From positions 58,791 to 117,915 of the forward strand of contig JAHEDG010000002.1 in assembly GCA_024641335.1 (NCBI GenBank): 59,125 bases of DNA. Direction: 5' to 3'. Under the pieces are notes generated by a model. It was not told where the DNA came from, did no database searches, and saw nothing but the letters and a program-made list of their open reading frames with translations. A program made the translations under genes and the position numbers. The DNA comes from Candidatus Zixiibacteriota bacterium (lineage in GTDB: Bacteria; Zixibacteria; MSB-5A5; UBA10806). Below are positions 44,167 through 52,621 of the stretch, piece by piece; position 1 is the stretch's first letter, and each line of letters opens with the position of its first letter.

Positions 44167-45753
44167 ATGGCGATAACATATTCGAGAATAAACGCCTCGG
44201 CGGCGACCCTGACTAAGAACAGAACTGAAGATTCGATAACTCCTTCGTCCGGGATGTGCGTTACCTGTGTCGACGGCTGTATCGGGATGTGCGAAATAGG
44301 TAAATCATCCTATCGCGGGCATGAAGTCATTTATCCACAGCCATTCGGCGTAATCACTACAGCGTCTGAAAAAACCTATCCGGTCGATTATTCTCATTTC
44401 AATATCATGGGTACGGCGGTGGGAGCGCTGGGTATCGAAGCCGACAGCGATAAGGCAATATTCCCGGCGGTTGATCTTGAGGTCAGGTTTGGTTATGATA
44501 ACGGCCTGAAATTCCGTTTACCGTTTATTATCCCCGGTATCGGCTCCACAGATATAGCCAAGAACAACTGGGAAGGACTGGCTATCGGAACAGCGTTGGC
44601 CGGAACCGGTCTGACTATCGGGGAAAATGTCGTGGGCATGGACGTGCAATCTGTAATAACCGGAGGTAAGGTTATCGACACGGTCGATCTTAAAAGACGA
44701 GTCAAGCTCTTTACAGATAATCAGCGCGATGGTTACGGGGCGATTATAGTGCAGGCCAATGTCGAGGATACCCGTCTGGGTGTTCAGGAATATGCCATTA
44801 AGGAACTGGGAGTTGAAGTAGTCGAACTAAAGTGGGGTCAGGGAGCCAAGAATATCGGGGGAGAGGTAAAAATCAAAGATCTGAAAAAGGCCCAGCTGCT
44901 TTTTAAGCGCGGCTATGTGGTTCTTCCCAATCCTACAGATCCGGCCGTGATAAAGGCCTTCGAGCGCGGGGCGTTCAAGGAGTTTGAGCGTCATTCCCGA
45001 GTAGGTATGGTTACAGAAGAATCATTTGCCGCCAGGGTGGAAGAACTTCGTAAAGCCGGGGCAAAATATATTTTCCTGAAAACAGGAGCCTATCGGCCGG
45101 CGGATCTGGCCCGAGCTGTTAAATTCGCGTCGAAATATAAGCTGGATCTGCTCACCGTGGATGGCGCCGGCGGTGGAACAGGTATGAGCCCCTGGAGAAT
45201 GATGAACGAGTGGGGAGTTCCTCCGGTCGAGCTTCACTCGATGCTCTATCAATACGCCAAACAGCTTTCTGATAAGGGCGAGCATATCCCCGCTCTGGCT
45301 CTGGCCGGCGGTTTTACTTTCGAGGATCAGATTTTCAAAGGACTGGCTCTGGGGGCTCCTTTCGTCAAACTCATAGGAATGGCTCGCGCTCCTATCGCCG
45401 CGGCCATGGTTGGCAAGACTATCGGAATGACCATCGAAAACAATCAGCTGCCGGTTTATGTCGAACGTTTCGGCAACACCAGGGACGAGATCTTTGTGAC
45501 CTCCGGCGATCTGCGCCACGAATTGGGCAATGCCGAATTCGAAAGTCTGCCCACAGGGGCGATAGGCCTTTACACCTACTATGAACGTCTGGCACAAGGG
45601 TTGAAACAGCTCATGTGCGGAAGCCGTAAATTCTCGCTGGAACATATGACCCGCGACGATCTGGCCTGCCTGACCAAACAATGTTCCGAGGTCAGCGGGA
45701 TACCGTACATGATGGATTTGGATAAAAAGGAAGCGGCGAAGATACTAGGCTGA
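44167..45753 (+). CDS. GltB-like FMN-binding protein (glutamate synthase family) with N-terminal 4-Cys motif
   Basis: A 528-residue protein of the FMN-binding glutamate synthase family. The TIM-barrel has PFIIPGIGSTDIAKNNW, TVDGAGGGTGMSPW (about 330-343, FMN phosphate region), LALAGGF and GAPFVKLIGMAR. The N-terminus has C-x2-C-x3-C-x3-C (Cys31, 34, 38, 42), which may bind a [4Fe-4S] cluster. There is no glutaminase (Ntn) domain and no GXGXG beta-helix, so ammonia or another nitrogen source, or a different reaction, is implied. It follows NuoE/F/G-like genes, which would deliver NAD(P)H electrons in place of GltD. GGAGG precedes the ATG. Confidence 0.88.
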   Translation: MAITYSRINASAATLTKNRTEDSITPSSGMCVTCVDGCIGMCEIGKSSYRGHEVIYPQPFGVITTASEKTYPVDYSHFNIMGTAVGALGIEADSDKAIFPAVDLEVRFGYDNGLKFRLPFIIPGIGSTDIAKNNWEGLAIGTALAGTGLTIGENVVGMDVQSVITGGKVIDTVDLKRRVKLFTDNQRDGYGAIIVQANVEDTRLGVQEYAIKELGVEVVELKWGQGAKNIGGEVKIKDLKKAQLLFKRGYVVLPNPTDPAVIKAFERGAFKEFERHSRVGMVTEESFAARVEELRKAGAKYIFLKTGAYRPADLARAVKFASKYKLDLLTVDGAGGGTGMSPWRMMNEWGVPPVELHSMLYQYAKQLSDKGEHIPALALAGGFTFEDQIFKGLALGAPFVKLIGMARAPIAAAMVGKTIGMTIENNQLPVYVERFGNTRDEIFVTSGDLRHELGNAEFESLPTGAIGLYTYYERLAQGLKQLMCGSRKFSLEHMTRDDLACLTKQCSEVSGIPYMMDLDKKEAAKILG

Positions 45754-45762
45754 GCATCATGC

Positions 45763-45779
45763 CGGGAGACTATCTCCCG
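45763..45779 (+). terminator. hairpin after the GltB-like gene
   Basis: Arms cgggaga and tctcccg around cta, 10 bases after the stop. No T-run. A second inverted repeat (gtcagg/cctgac, about 45806-45833) follows. Confidence 0.5.
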
Positions 45780-45852
45780 ACTAAGATAATGAATCTTCTC
45801 GTTCTGTCAGGTCGTAGCGCAACCTGGCCTGACGGCCGATATCATGCGTGCG

Positions 45853-45893
45853 CAAAAAGGCAGGTCACATCCTGATGGACTTCGACCTGCCTT
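45853..45893 (-). terminator. terminator of the sarcosine/dimethylglycine methyltransferase-like gene
   Basis: Ten-base arms aaggcaggtc and gacctgcctt (45857-45866, 45884-45893) followed on the minus strand by a T-run (aaaaa at 45854-45858 on the plus strand). Confidence 0.75.
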
Positions 45894-45916
45894 AACTATT
45901 TCATTATAATTCCGGA

Positions 45917-46747
45917 TTACCCCTTAGTATAGCAGGCCTGCGCGACCTTTAAGCGGCCGTCGGATAAACACGCGAGCACATTTTTCGCTTTCGCAGGCAC
46001 GTCGCTTCCGACTATTACTCCCAGGCCCAACGGCGGCGGACCGTCCTTTTTCATCTTCTCCATCATGCCCCGAAACCAGTTGGCCGCCCGCTCGGTAACG
46101 TCTTCCCAACGCGATTCTTTAAAACCGCCTTCATCGAGAAGCCCCCTGATTTCGTCCTGGTTGGATATATAGTTGATTTCAGGTACGTTGGCCCAGAATA
46201 CCGGATAATCTATCTGCTGGCCGTTCCCTTTCAGGATCTCGTGAAATATGAATTTCCCGCCCGGCTTTAAGACTCGCGAGATTTCGGAATAGAGCATTTT
46301 CTTATCCTCGATATTCATCCCCACATGCTGCATCCAGGCTATATCGAAACTGGCATCATCGAATGACAGATCAAAAGCGTTCCCGACCTGGAATTCAGCT
46401 TGATGATTCAATCCGACTTTCTCTGACAACTTGGCGGCAACCGAGCAGTATTCTTCGGTAAGGTCGATCCCGGTTACCCGGCATCCGAATTCATGGGCCA
46501 GGGTCCTGGCCGGGCCGCCGATCCCGCATCCGATATCCAGAACGTGTTTGCCTTCCTGAAGCTCGCCCAATTTGGCGAGGTTTCTTGTTTCATCACGTCC
46601 ACCGATATGAAATTCCTCGAAAGCGGCGATATCCTCACGGGTCAGATTATTCAAATCTTTTCCGGCCTTCTCAAGCGAACCATAAATACGGTTGATCAGG
46701 TCGCCCCGTCCATACTGGGTGTTGATAGAATCGATGTACTCTTTCAT
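45917..46747 (-). CDS. SAM methyltransferase, sarcosine/dimethylglycine N-methyltransferase-like
   Basis: A 276-residue class I methyltransferase. Motif I is VLDIGCGIGGPARTLA (about 70-85), then GIDLTEEYCSVAA and the substrate-region FDIAWMQHVGMNIEDK. Layout and the GGR-x-E-T-x-x-L-A segment resemble sarcosine/dimethylglycine N-methyltransferases that make the osmolyte glycine betaine. The glycine/sarcosine methyltransferase partner is not seen here, so substrate is uncertain. AGGAG lies before the ATG. It is a single gene with its own terminator. Confidence 0.82.
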   Translation of the reverse strand: MKEYIDSINTQYGRGDLINRIYGSLEKAGKDLNNLTREDIAAFEEFHIGGRDETRNLAKLGELQEGKHVLDIGCGIGGPARTLAHEFGCRVTGIDLTEEYCSVAAKLSEKVGLNHQAEFQVGNAFDLSFDDASFDIAWMQHVGMNIEDKKMLYSEISRVLKPGGKFIFHEILKGNGQQIDYPVFWANVPEINYISNQDEIRGLLDEGGFKESRWEDVTERAANWFRGMMEKMKKDGPPPLGLGVIVGSDVPAKAKNVLACLSDGRLKVAQACYTKG

Positions 46748-46965
46748 GATGCCGGCTCCTGTTTTGTATTAGTGAATTTTCCAAATCAGCAACAACCAAT
46801 CGCCGTTCGCGCTTGTCCAAGGCCCATTTAACTCGTGAGCGAGGACTTTATGAATCCACGAATACTATTTTAGCCTTGTAATCCGTCGATGTCAACATAT
46901 TTACTGATGTACGCAGGGGGATTCGACTCCATGGCGGTAAATCCACACCCTCGAATTATCCAGGG

Positions 46966-47418
46966 TTGTTAAAAACAACTCGACCGATTATATTTACTCT
47001 CATGAAAACGCCCCGGATCAATAGAAGGCACCTGATTTTGCTGGCCGGGATTACCTGGACAACTGTAGGTATCGCCTTAATAATTGTCGCTCTGGGCTGG
47101 CTGGTCTCGATTCATCATCATATAGCTGTCGCCGCCGGATCCGGGATAATTGCCGGTTTGGTAGTCTATCGATTCGGATTCTCCAGAATCGCAGCCGCTA
47201 ACCTGGTCCGGATAAAAGCGTTGGCCACGGAAAAAGACAATCTAAGCCTGTTCGCGTTTCAGAAGAGGAGCAGTTATTATATTGTGGCCATCATGATGTC
47301 CTTGGGATACGGATTACGCCACTCGCCGCTTCCCAGAATTTATCTTGTTCCGGTTTACGGCGCGATCGGCCTGGCTTTGCTGTTCTCCAGTTTTCAATAC
47401 TATCAAAATTCACGCTGA
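46966..47418 (+). CDS. small polytopic membrane protein
   Basis: A 150-residue protein with about four predicted membrane helices (for example LAGITWTTVGIALIIVALGWLV and YIVAIMMSLGYGL) and a basic linker. I recognise no family. An ATG at 47002 (MKTPRINRRH) gives a plausible shorter start with a basic N-terminus. Forty-eight bases separate it from the cupin gene. Confidence 0.55.
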   Translation: MLKTTRPIIFTLMKTPRINRRHLILLAGITWTTVGIALIIVALGWLVSIHHHIAVAAGSGIIAGLVVYRFGFSRIAAANLVRIKALATEKDNLSLFAFQKRSSYYIVAIMMSLGYGLRHSPLPRIYLVPVYGAIGLALLFSSFQYYQNSR

Positions 47419-47466
47419 TAAAAAATCCGTCGCGAGAGTTATTTTCGCGTGGAACGGAGGGATATT

Positions 47467-47817
47467 ATGGGACTGATAATACTCGATGATCTGCCGGAAC
47501 TGGTGATAGCCGAGGGCATCCACATGCGGGCGGTTACAGCGGAATCCCTGACTGTCGCGCATGTGAAGATAGCCGCCGGATCATTACTGCCCGAACATTC
47601 ACATCCCAACGAGCAGGTGGTCAATGTCATGGAAGGGGAGTTGGAAATGGTGGTCGACGGTCAGACCCACAACCTGACTCGCGGCAAAGTCCTGGTGCTA
47701 CCTTCCAATGTGATCCACTCCGGACGGGCATCAACCGATTGTCTGGTAGTCGACGTCTTTCACCCGGCGCGCGAGGATTTCAAGGGATCGAGTTTCGATG
47801 GGTATCCGGGGGAATGA
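47467..47817 (+). CDS. cupin-domain protein
   Basis: A 116-residue single-domain cupin. Metal-binding motif 1 is PEHSHPNEQVVNVMEGELEM with the H-x-H-x4-E pattern, and motif 2 is VLPSNVIHSG, so a metal ion site looks complete. Small stand-alone cupins are varied enzymes or sensors; the function cannot be deduced here. The ATG at 47467 has GGAGGG at good spacing, whereas the longer frame from 47449 includes that site. Confidence 0.85.
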   Translation: MGLIILDDLPELVIAEGIHMRAVTAESLTVAHVKIAAGSLLPEHSHPNEQVVNVMEGELEMVVDGQTHNLTRGKVLVLPSNVIHSGRASTDCLVVDVFHPAREDFKGSSFDGYPGE

Positions 47818-47961
47818 AAGAAAATCGAATTACATTTTCATTTGCTACCCAAAAAGTAGCCAGGCAGCGCCTGGTTACCAGAAGAAGGTAAGCAGCGCTT
47901 GATTGCCAGAGAGTGTTTTATAGTTGCCAAGCGCCTGCCTGGCAACTAATAGCAGGTTCAA
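47818..47961. repeat. intergenic stretch with three copies of a short GC-rich repeat
   Basis: Between cupin and glnS three related ~20-base units occur: gccaggcagcgcctggttacc (near 47862), ggtaagcagcgcttgattgcc (near 47887) and an inverted unit, gttgccaagcgcctgcctggcaac (near 47924). They are partly self-complementary and form hairpins across the convergent gene ends. Confidence 0.55.
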
Positions 47962-49668
47962 TTAACCTTGCTTGGCAATCTTCGCCCAGCTGTCCCGCAA
48001 GCCCACCGTACGGTTGAAAACCAGGTGGCCGGGAGCCGTATCGGGATCGATACAGAAATACCCCTGACGTTCGAACTGGAATCGGTCGCCCGGTTTGGAA
48101 TCAGCCGCATACGGTTCGATACGACAATCATCGAGGATCTCCAGGGAGCCGTGATTCAGATTGTCCAACCAGGTCTTGCCTTCTTCAACATCATCAGGAT
48201 CTTCTTTGCGGAACAAATGATCATAAAGACGAACCTCCGCACGCAAAGAATGCTCGGCCGATACCCAGTGCATGGTGGCCCTGACCTTGCGCCCGTCGGG
48301 AGCATCGCCCCCGCGGGTTGCCGGATCGTAGGTACAGCGAAGTTCCGTGATTTGGCCGTTCTCGTCCTTGATAACGTCGGTGCAGGTGATGAAATAGGCG
48401 TAACGCAATCTCACTTCCCGTCCGGGAGCGAGACGGAAGAATTTCTTAGGCGGATCTTCCATGAAATCATCGCGCTCGATATATATGACCTTCGAGAACG
48501 GAACTTTGCGGGAGCCGGCATCCGGATTTTCCGGGTTGTTCACGCAGTCGAGCTGTTCGGTTTGGCCTTCCGGATAATTTTCTATTACCACTTTTAACGG
48601 TTTCAGCACAGCCATAACACGCTGGGCATGCTTATTCAGATCTTCCCTGACGGCATGTTCGAGCAAAGCGTAATCGACCGTGCTGTCACGCTTGGCTATA
48701 CCGACCCGCTCGGCAAAATTACGGATAGACACCGGCGTAAATCCTCGTCGACGAAGACCAGAGAGAGTCGGCATCCGGGGATCATCCCATCCTTTGACAT
48801 AGCTCTCTTTCACCAGTTGGAGAAGCCGCCGCTTGCTCATGACGGTATAGGTGAGATTCAGCCGGGCGAACTCGATCTGTCTGGGGACGTATATTCCGAG
48901 GTTTTGAACAAACCATTCGTAGAGCGGTCTGTGATCCTCGAATTCCAGGGTGCAAAGGGAATGAGTTATTCGCTCTATCGAATCCGATTGACCGTGAGCC
49001 CAATCGTACATCGGATAGATACACCACTTATCGCCTGTGCGGTGATGGGGCGCCTTGAGTATTCGGTACAGCACCGGATCGCGCATATTGAGATTGCCGT
49101 GAGACATATCTATTCTGGCCCGCAGCACTTTGGCTCCATTCTCGAACTCCCCGGACTTCATCCGTTGGAACAAATCGAGGTTTTCGCCGGCGGAGCGATT
49201 TCTGAAAGGACTTTCCTGTCCCGGCTCCGTCAGGGTCCCGCGATACTGCCGGATCTGGTCCGCGCTAAGATCATCGACATATGCTTTGCCGTCATTGATA
49301 AGCTTCACGGCGTACTTATATAGCGTATCGAAATAATCCGAGGCGTAAAAAAGGCGATCCCCCCAGTCGAAACCGAGCCAGCGAATATCCTCGATAATCG
49401 ATTCCACATACTCGGACTCTTCTTTGATCGGATTGGTATCGTCAAAGCGAAGATTGCAAAGACCGTTGTATTCAGAGGCCAGACCGAAATTAAGACAAAT
49501 CGATTTGGCGTGGCCTATATGAAGATAGCCGTTGGGTTCCGGTGGAAACCTGGTGTGAACCCTGCTGTCGTTTCTGCCGAGCTTCAAATCCTCTTCGATT
49601 ATGACCTTGATGAAATTGGAAGGAGCCTCCCGGGCCTTTTCGTTTTTTTCGTTATCCAATGAATCCAT
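47962..49668 (-). CDS. glnS: glutaminyl-tRNA synthetase
   Basis: A 568-residue class I synthetase that charges tRNA-Gln directly. The HIGH motif is [13 protein letters not shown] (about 47-59), KMSKS-type is [10 protein letters not shown], and the two anticodon-binding beta-barrels are present at the C-terminus ([31 protein letters not shown]). The length is close to the ~555 residues of the GlnRS family. GlnRS-bearing bacteria normally lack the transamidation route, yet a GatE homologue is encoded at 22895. GAGAGG precedes the ATG closely. Confidence 0.97.
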   Translation of the reverse strand: MDSLDNEKNEKAREAPSNFIKVIIEEDLKLGRNDSRVHTRFPPEPNGYLHIGHAKSICLNFGLASEYNGLCNLRFDDTNPIKEESEYVESIIEDIRWLGFDWGDRLFYASDYFDTLYKYAVKLINDGKAYVDDLSADQIRQYRGTLTEPGQESPFRNRSAGENLDLFQRMKSGEFENGAKVLRARIDMSHGNLNMRDPVLYRILKAPHHRTGDKWCIYPMYDWAHGQSDSIERITHSLCTLEFEDHRPLYEWFVQNLGIYVPRQIEFARLNLTYTVMSKRRLLQLVKESYVKGWDDPRMPTLSGLRRRGFTPVSIRNFAERVGIAKRDSTVDYALLEHAVREDLNKHAQRVMAVLKPLKVVIENYPEGQTEQLDCVNNPENPDAGSRKVPFSKVIYIERDDFMEDPPKKFFRLAPGREVRLRYAYFITCTDVIKDENGQITELRCTYDPATRGGDAPDGRKVRATMHWVSAEHSLRAEVRLYDHLFRKEDPDDVEEGKTWLDNLNHGSLEILDDCRIEPYAADSKPGDRFQFERQGYFCIDPDTAPGHLVFNRTVGLRDSWAKIAKQG

Positions 49669-49977
49669 ATCCTCTCGCCTCGCTAATTAGTTGCAGCCCG
49701 ATAAAATACCCTCTATATCGGGCTGATAATTTAGCATATAATGGACAGTCATGCCAGCGAAATATATTTCGCTGAATGGCGCTATTCCCGACACGATTCA
49801 GGCCTGAATAAATATGGCGCTCCTAAATGGACATTCTGATCTGGAAACAGAACGGTTTCCTTCTGAGAAAATTTCGCGCCGGATATTCTAATAATAAGAA
49901 CAAATGAGCTGGAATCGGCGTTATAGATCTTAGCGGAATAACGATAAAACCAATCTGACAGGAATCGAGGATAAATT
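49669..49977. other. intergenic, no feature seen
   Basis: About 310 bases between divergent glnS and the ATPase gene. It probably contains both promoters, but no box pair stands out and no RNA gene was recognised. Confidence 0.4.
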
Positions 49978-51456
49978 TTGATCAGGAAATTACCGACAAC
50001 TCTTGGAGCACTAAATAAATCAGGCTGGCAAAGCCGAACAGTAAAAGACGAACTTCGCGAAAATCTGCTTGAAAAAATCCGAACCGGGCAACCGGTGTTC
50101 GAGGGAATAGTCGGATTTAATAAAACCGTAATTCCCCAGATAGAAAACGCTATCCTCTCCAGGCATAATTTTATTCTGCTGGGGCTTCGAGGACAGGCCA
50201 AGAGCCGTATTATCAGACGGCTTTACGCGCTGCTGGATGAATTTATCCCCTCGATTCCCGGTACGCTGCTTAACGAGGATCCTCTCAATCCGATTTCTCC
50301 GAAGGGGAAGAAGATGGTCGAAGAGATGGGGGATAATATGCCTGTCGAGTGGATTCCCCGGGAGAACAGGTACCATGAAAAGCTGGCCACTCCCGATGTC
50401 TCCATCGCGGATCTGATCGGTGATATCGATCCGATAAAGGCCGCTCGAGAAAAACTGGATATTTCCAATGAAGAGGTCATACACTGGGGAATAATCCCCC
50501 GGACCAACCGGGGTATTTTCGCCATCAATGAGCTTCCCGATTTGCAGCCCCGCATACAGGTCGGCCTTTTGAATATTCTCGAGGAGAATGATATACAGGT
50601 CAGAGGATTTCCGCTTCGGGTCCCTCTCGATATGCTGCTGGTATTCACCGCCAATCCGGAAGATTATACCAACAGAGGAAATATTATAACGCCGCTCAAA
50701 GACCGGATAGATTCGCAGATCATAACTCATTATCCCCGCTCGATAGAGGAGGCCAGGGAAATCACCCGGAACGAATCGTCCCATATCTCCGACAAAATCA
50801 CGGTTCCGGAGTTTGTAAAAGATATAATCGAGGAGGTCTCGTTCCAGGCCAGGGAAAGCGAGTATGTCGATCAGTCATCGGGAGTTTCCGCCCGGGTATC
50901 GATTTCGGCCTATGAAAATTTTCTTTCCAATATCGAACGTCGGGCGATAAGAAATAAAGACGGCGATTTCTTTCCCAGAATGAGCGATCTTTATTCGATA
51001 ATACCGGCTGTTTCCGGGAAAATAGAACTGGTTTACGAGGGTGAACAGGAAGGATCTGCGAGAGTGGCTCTCAATCTCATAGGGGCGGCTGTCAACTCGA
51101 TATTCCTGACTCATTTCCCCAAACCGACCAAAGATAAAGGCAGTCCCGATGAACCGGCCAGGAGCAACCCTTATGAAGCCGTAATCGACTACTTCTCCAC
51201 CGGCCGAAAATTGGAGCTGGCCGATGATCTGTCCTTCCCGGAATACAAAAAAAGACTTTCCGAGATTTCCGGTCTGAAAGAGATCGTCTCCCGACATTTC
51301 GACACTGAGGATCCGCGGGAGCTTCTTTTACGTATGGAATTTCTGCTCGAAGCCCTCTATCAGAATAATATGATCGCCAGGGAGGTGCGTGATTCGGCCG
51401 TTCTCTACGGTGATATTTTCTCCGATATGCTCAAGGGCCTGGGAGGGGTCAATTGA
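49978..51456 (+). CDS. MoxR/BchI-type AAA+ ATPase
   Basis: A 492-residue AAA+ protein of the magnesium-chelatase-I/MoxR class. Walker A is LLGLRGQAKSR (about 67-77); the Walker B/sensor region is NRGIFAINELPDLQPRIQVGLLNILEE; DMLLVFTANPEDYTNRGNIITPLKDR has sensor 1 and the arginine-finger region. Such ATPases work with a VWA-domain partner, here encoded directly downstream with a 4-base overlap, to insert metals or remodel protein complexes; the client is unknown. No chelatase H subunit or bacteriochlorophyll gene is nearby. The start is TTG at 49978 after GAGG. Confidence 0.88.
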   Translation: MIRKLPTTLGALNKSGWQSRTVKDELRENLLEKIRTGQPVFEGIVGFNKTVIPQIENAILSRHNFILLGLRGQAKSRIIRRLYALLDEFIPSIPGTLLNEDPLNPISPKGKKMVEEMGDNMPVEWIPRENRYHEKLATPDVSIADLIGDIDPIKAAREKLDISNEEVIHWGIIPRTNRGIFAINELPDLQPRIQVGLLNILEENDIQVRGFPLRVPLDMLLVFTANPEDYTNRGNIITPLKDRIDSQIITHYPRSIEEAREITRNESSHISDKITVPEFVKDIIEEVSFQARESEYVDQSSGVSARVSISAYENFLSNIERRAIRNKDGDFFPRMSDLYSIIPAVSGKIELVYEGEQEGSARVALNLIGAAVNSIFLTHFPKPTKDKGSPDEPARSNPYEAVIDYFSTGRKLELADDLSFPEYKKRLSEISGLKEIVSRHFDTEDPRELLLRMEFLLEALYQNNMIAREVRDSAVLYGDIFSDMLKGLGGVN

Positions 51457-52547
51457 AGTTTATCTATTCGCGTTGGGATGACCAGTTCTATGAGAGTCTT
51501 AGGAATCTCTCCGATCTGATGTCCATATTTCAGTACCTGCTTAACCGTCTCGGCGGAGATGTTCAAGAAGTTCTCAAGCTGATGGAACGTTTGCAAAAGC
51601 GAGGAGCATTGGATTCCAAGTATGACCTGGAGAAATTCAAAAAACAATTGGAAGATTCCAGGATGGTTAAAATGACCGAATCGGGATTGAAACTGGCCGC
51701 CAAAGGCGAACGGGCTCTTCGGCAGGAGGCTTTCGACCTGATTTTCCGCGGAATGAAATCGTCCGGCAAGGGAAATCATCCACTACCCTACGAAGGGGGA
51801 ATGTCCGAGGAGCTTCTCCCGGAAAAAAGACCTTACAATTTCGGGGATAATTACCGATCGGTCGATTATAGCTCGTCTTTGTTCAATTCGGTCAAACGAT
51901 CGGGCGACCTCGGACTGAATCTCAACGAGAACGATCTCGAGGTATTCGCCTCGGAACAGACAACCTCATGCGCCACCACGCTCATGATCGATGTTTCACA
52001 CTCCATGGTGCTTTATGGCGAGGACAGAATCACTCCGGCTAAGCAGGTGGCTATGGCTTTTACCGAACTGATTATGACCAGGTATCCGAAAGATCATCTC
52101 TCTATCGTCCTGTTCGGCGATACCGCCTGGGAAGTCAAAATCAGCGATCTGCCGTATATTGACGCCGGTCCGTATCACACCAATACCCAGGCGGGGCTGC
52201 GCATGGCCCGACAGATCCTGCTCTCTAAAAAGCATGTCAATAAACAGATATTCATGATTACCGACGGCAAACCATCCATGATCACCCGCTCCAACGGGCA
52301 AATTTATAAGAATCCCGCGGGATTGGACGCCATGATCGTAAACCGCACCCTGGATGAAGCCGTGGTTTGCCGCAAGAAGAAGATTCCGATTACCACCTTT
52401 ATGGTCACGAACGATCCATATTTGCAGTCGTTTGTCCGCCAGTTGACAGAACTGAATAAAGGACGAGCCTATTTCTCTTCGGTGGATAACCTCGGCAGTT
52501 ATGTGATCTGGGATTTTGTCTCTAATCGCAGGAAAAAAGAAAAATAA
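51453..52547 (+). CDS. VWA-domain partner of the AAA+ ATPase
   Basis: A 364-residue protein with a C-terminal von Willebrand A domain (about 170-355). The MIDAS metal site is complete: DVSHSM (D-x-S-x-S, about 178), Thr in YHTNTQAG, and MITDGKPS. The N-terminal ~170 residues are helical and charged. It corresponds to the D-type partner of BchI/MoxR ATPases. It starts at TTG (51453) within the end of the ATPase gene with GGGAGGGG before it, so translation is coupled. Confidence 0.88.
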   Translation: MKFIYSRWDDQFYESLRNLSDLMSIFQYLLNRLGGDVQEVLKLMERLQKRGALDSKYDLEKFKKQLEDSRMVKMTESGLKLAAKGERALRQEAFDLIFRGMKSSGKGNHPLPYEGGMSEELLPEKRPYNFGDNYRSVDYSSSLFNSVKRSGDLGLNLNENDLEVFASEQTTSCATTLMIDVSHSMVLYGEDRITPAKQVAMAFTELIMTRYPKDHLSIVLFGDTAWEVKISDLPYIDAGPYHTNTQAGLRMARQILLSKKHVNKQIFMITDGKPSMITRSNGQIYKNPAGLDAMIVNRTLDEAVVCRKKKIPITTFMVTNDPYLQSFVRQLTELNKGRAYFSSVDNLGSYVIWDFVSNRRKKEK

Positions 52548-52558
52548 ACCGCTAACAA

Positions 52559-52590
52559 GACAACACCCGACCGGTCAGTCGAGTGTTGTC
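52559..52590. terminator. bidirectional hairpin between convergent genes
   Basis: Arms gacaacac and gtgttgtc (52559-52566, 52583-52590) extended inward by cgac/gtcg. It serves the VWA gene and the convergent M16 peptidase gene. T-runs are weak. Confidence 0.6.
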
Positions 52591-52621
52591 CGTTGATTTG
52601 TATGGGGTTACAGGAAACAGT

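Noticed and set aside
47850-47950. CRISPR array
   Set aside because: The units differ from one another, one is inverted, spacers are irregular and no cas genes are present.
50020-50784. 254-codon open frame on the minus strand
   Set aside because: Shadow of the AAA+ ATPase gene, which carries intact Walker motifs.
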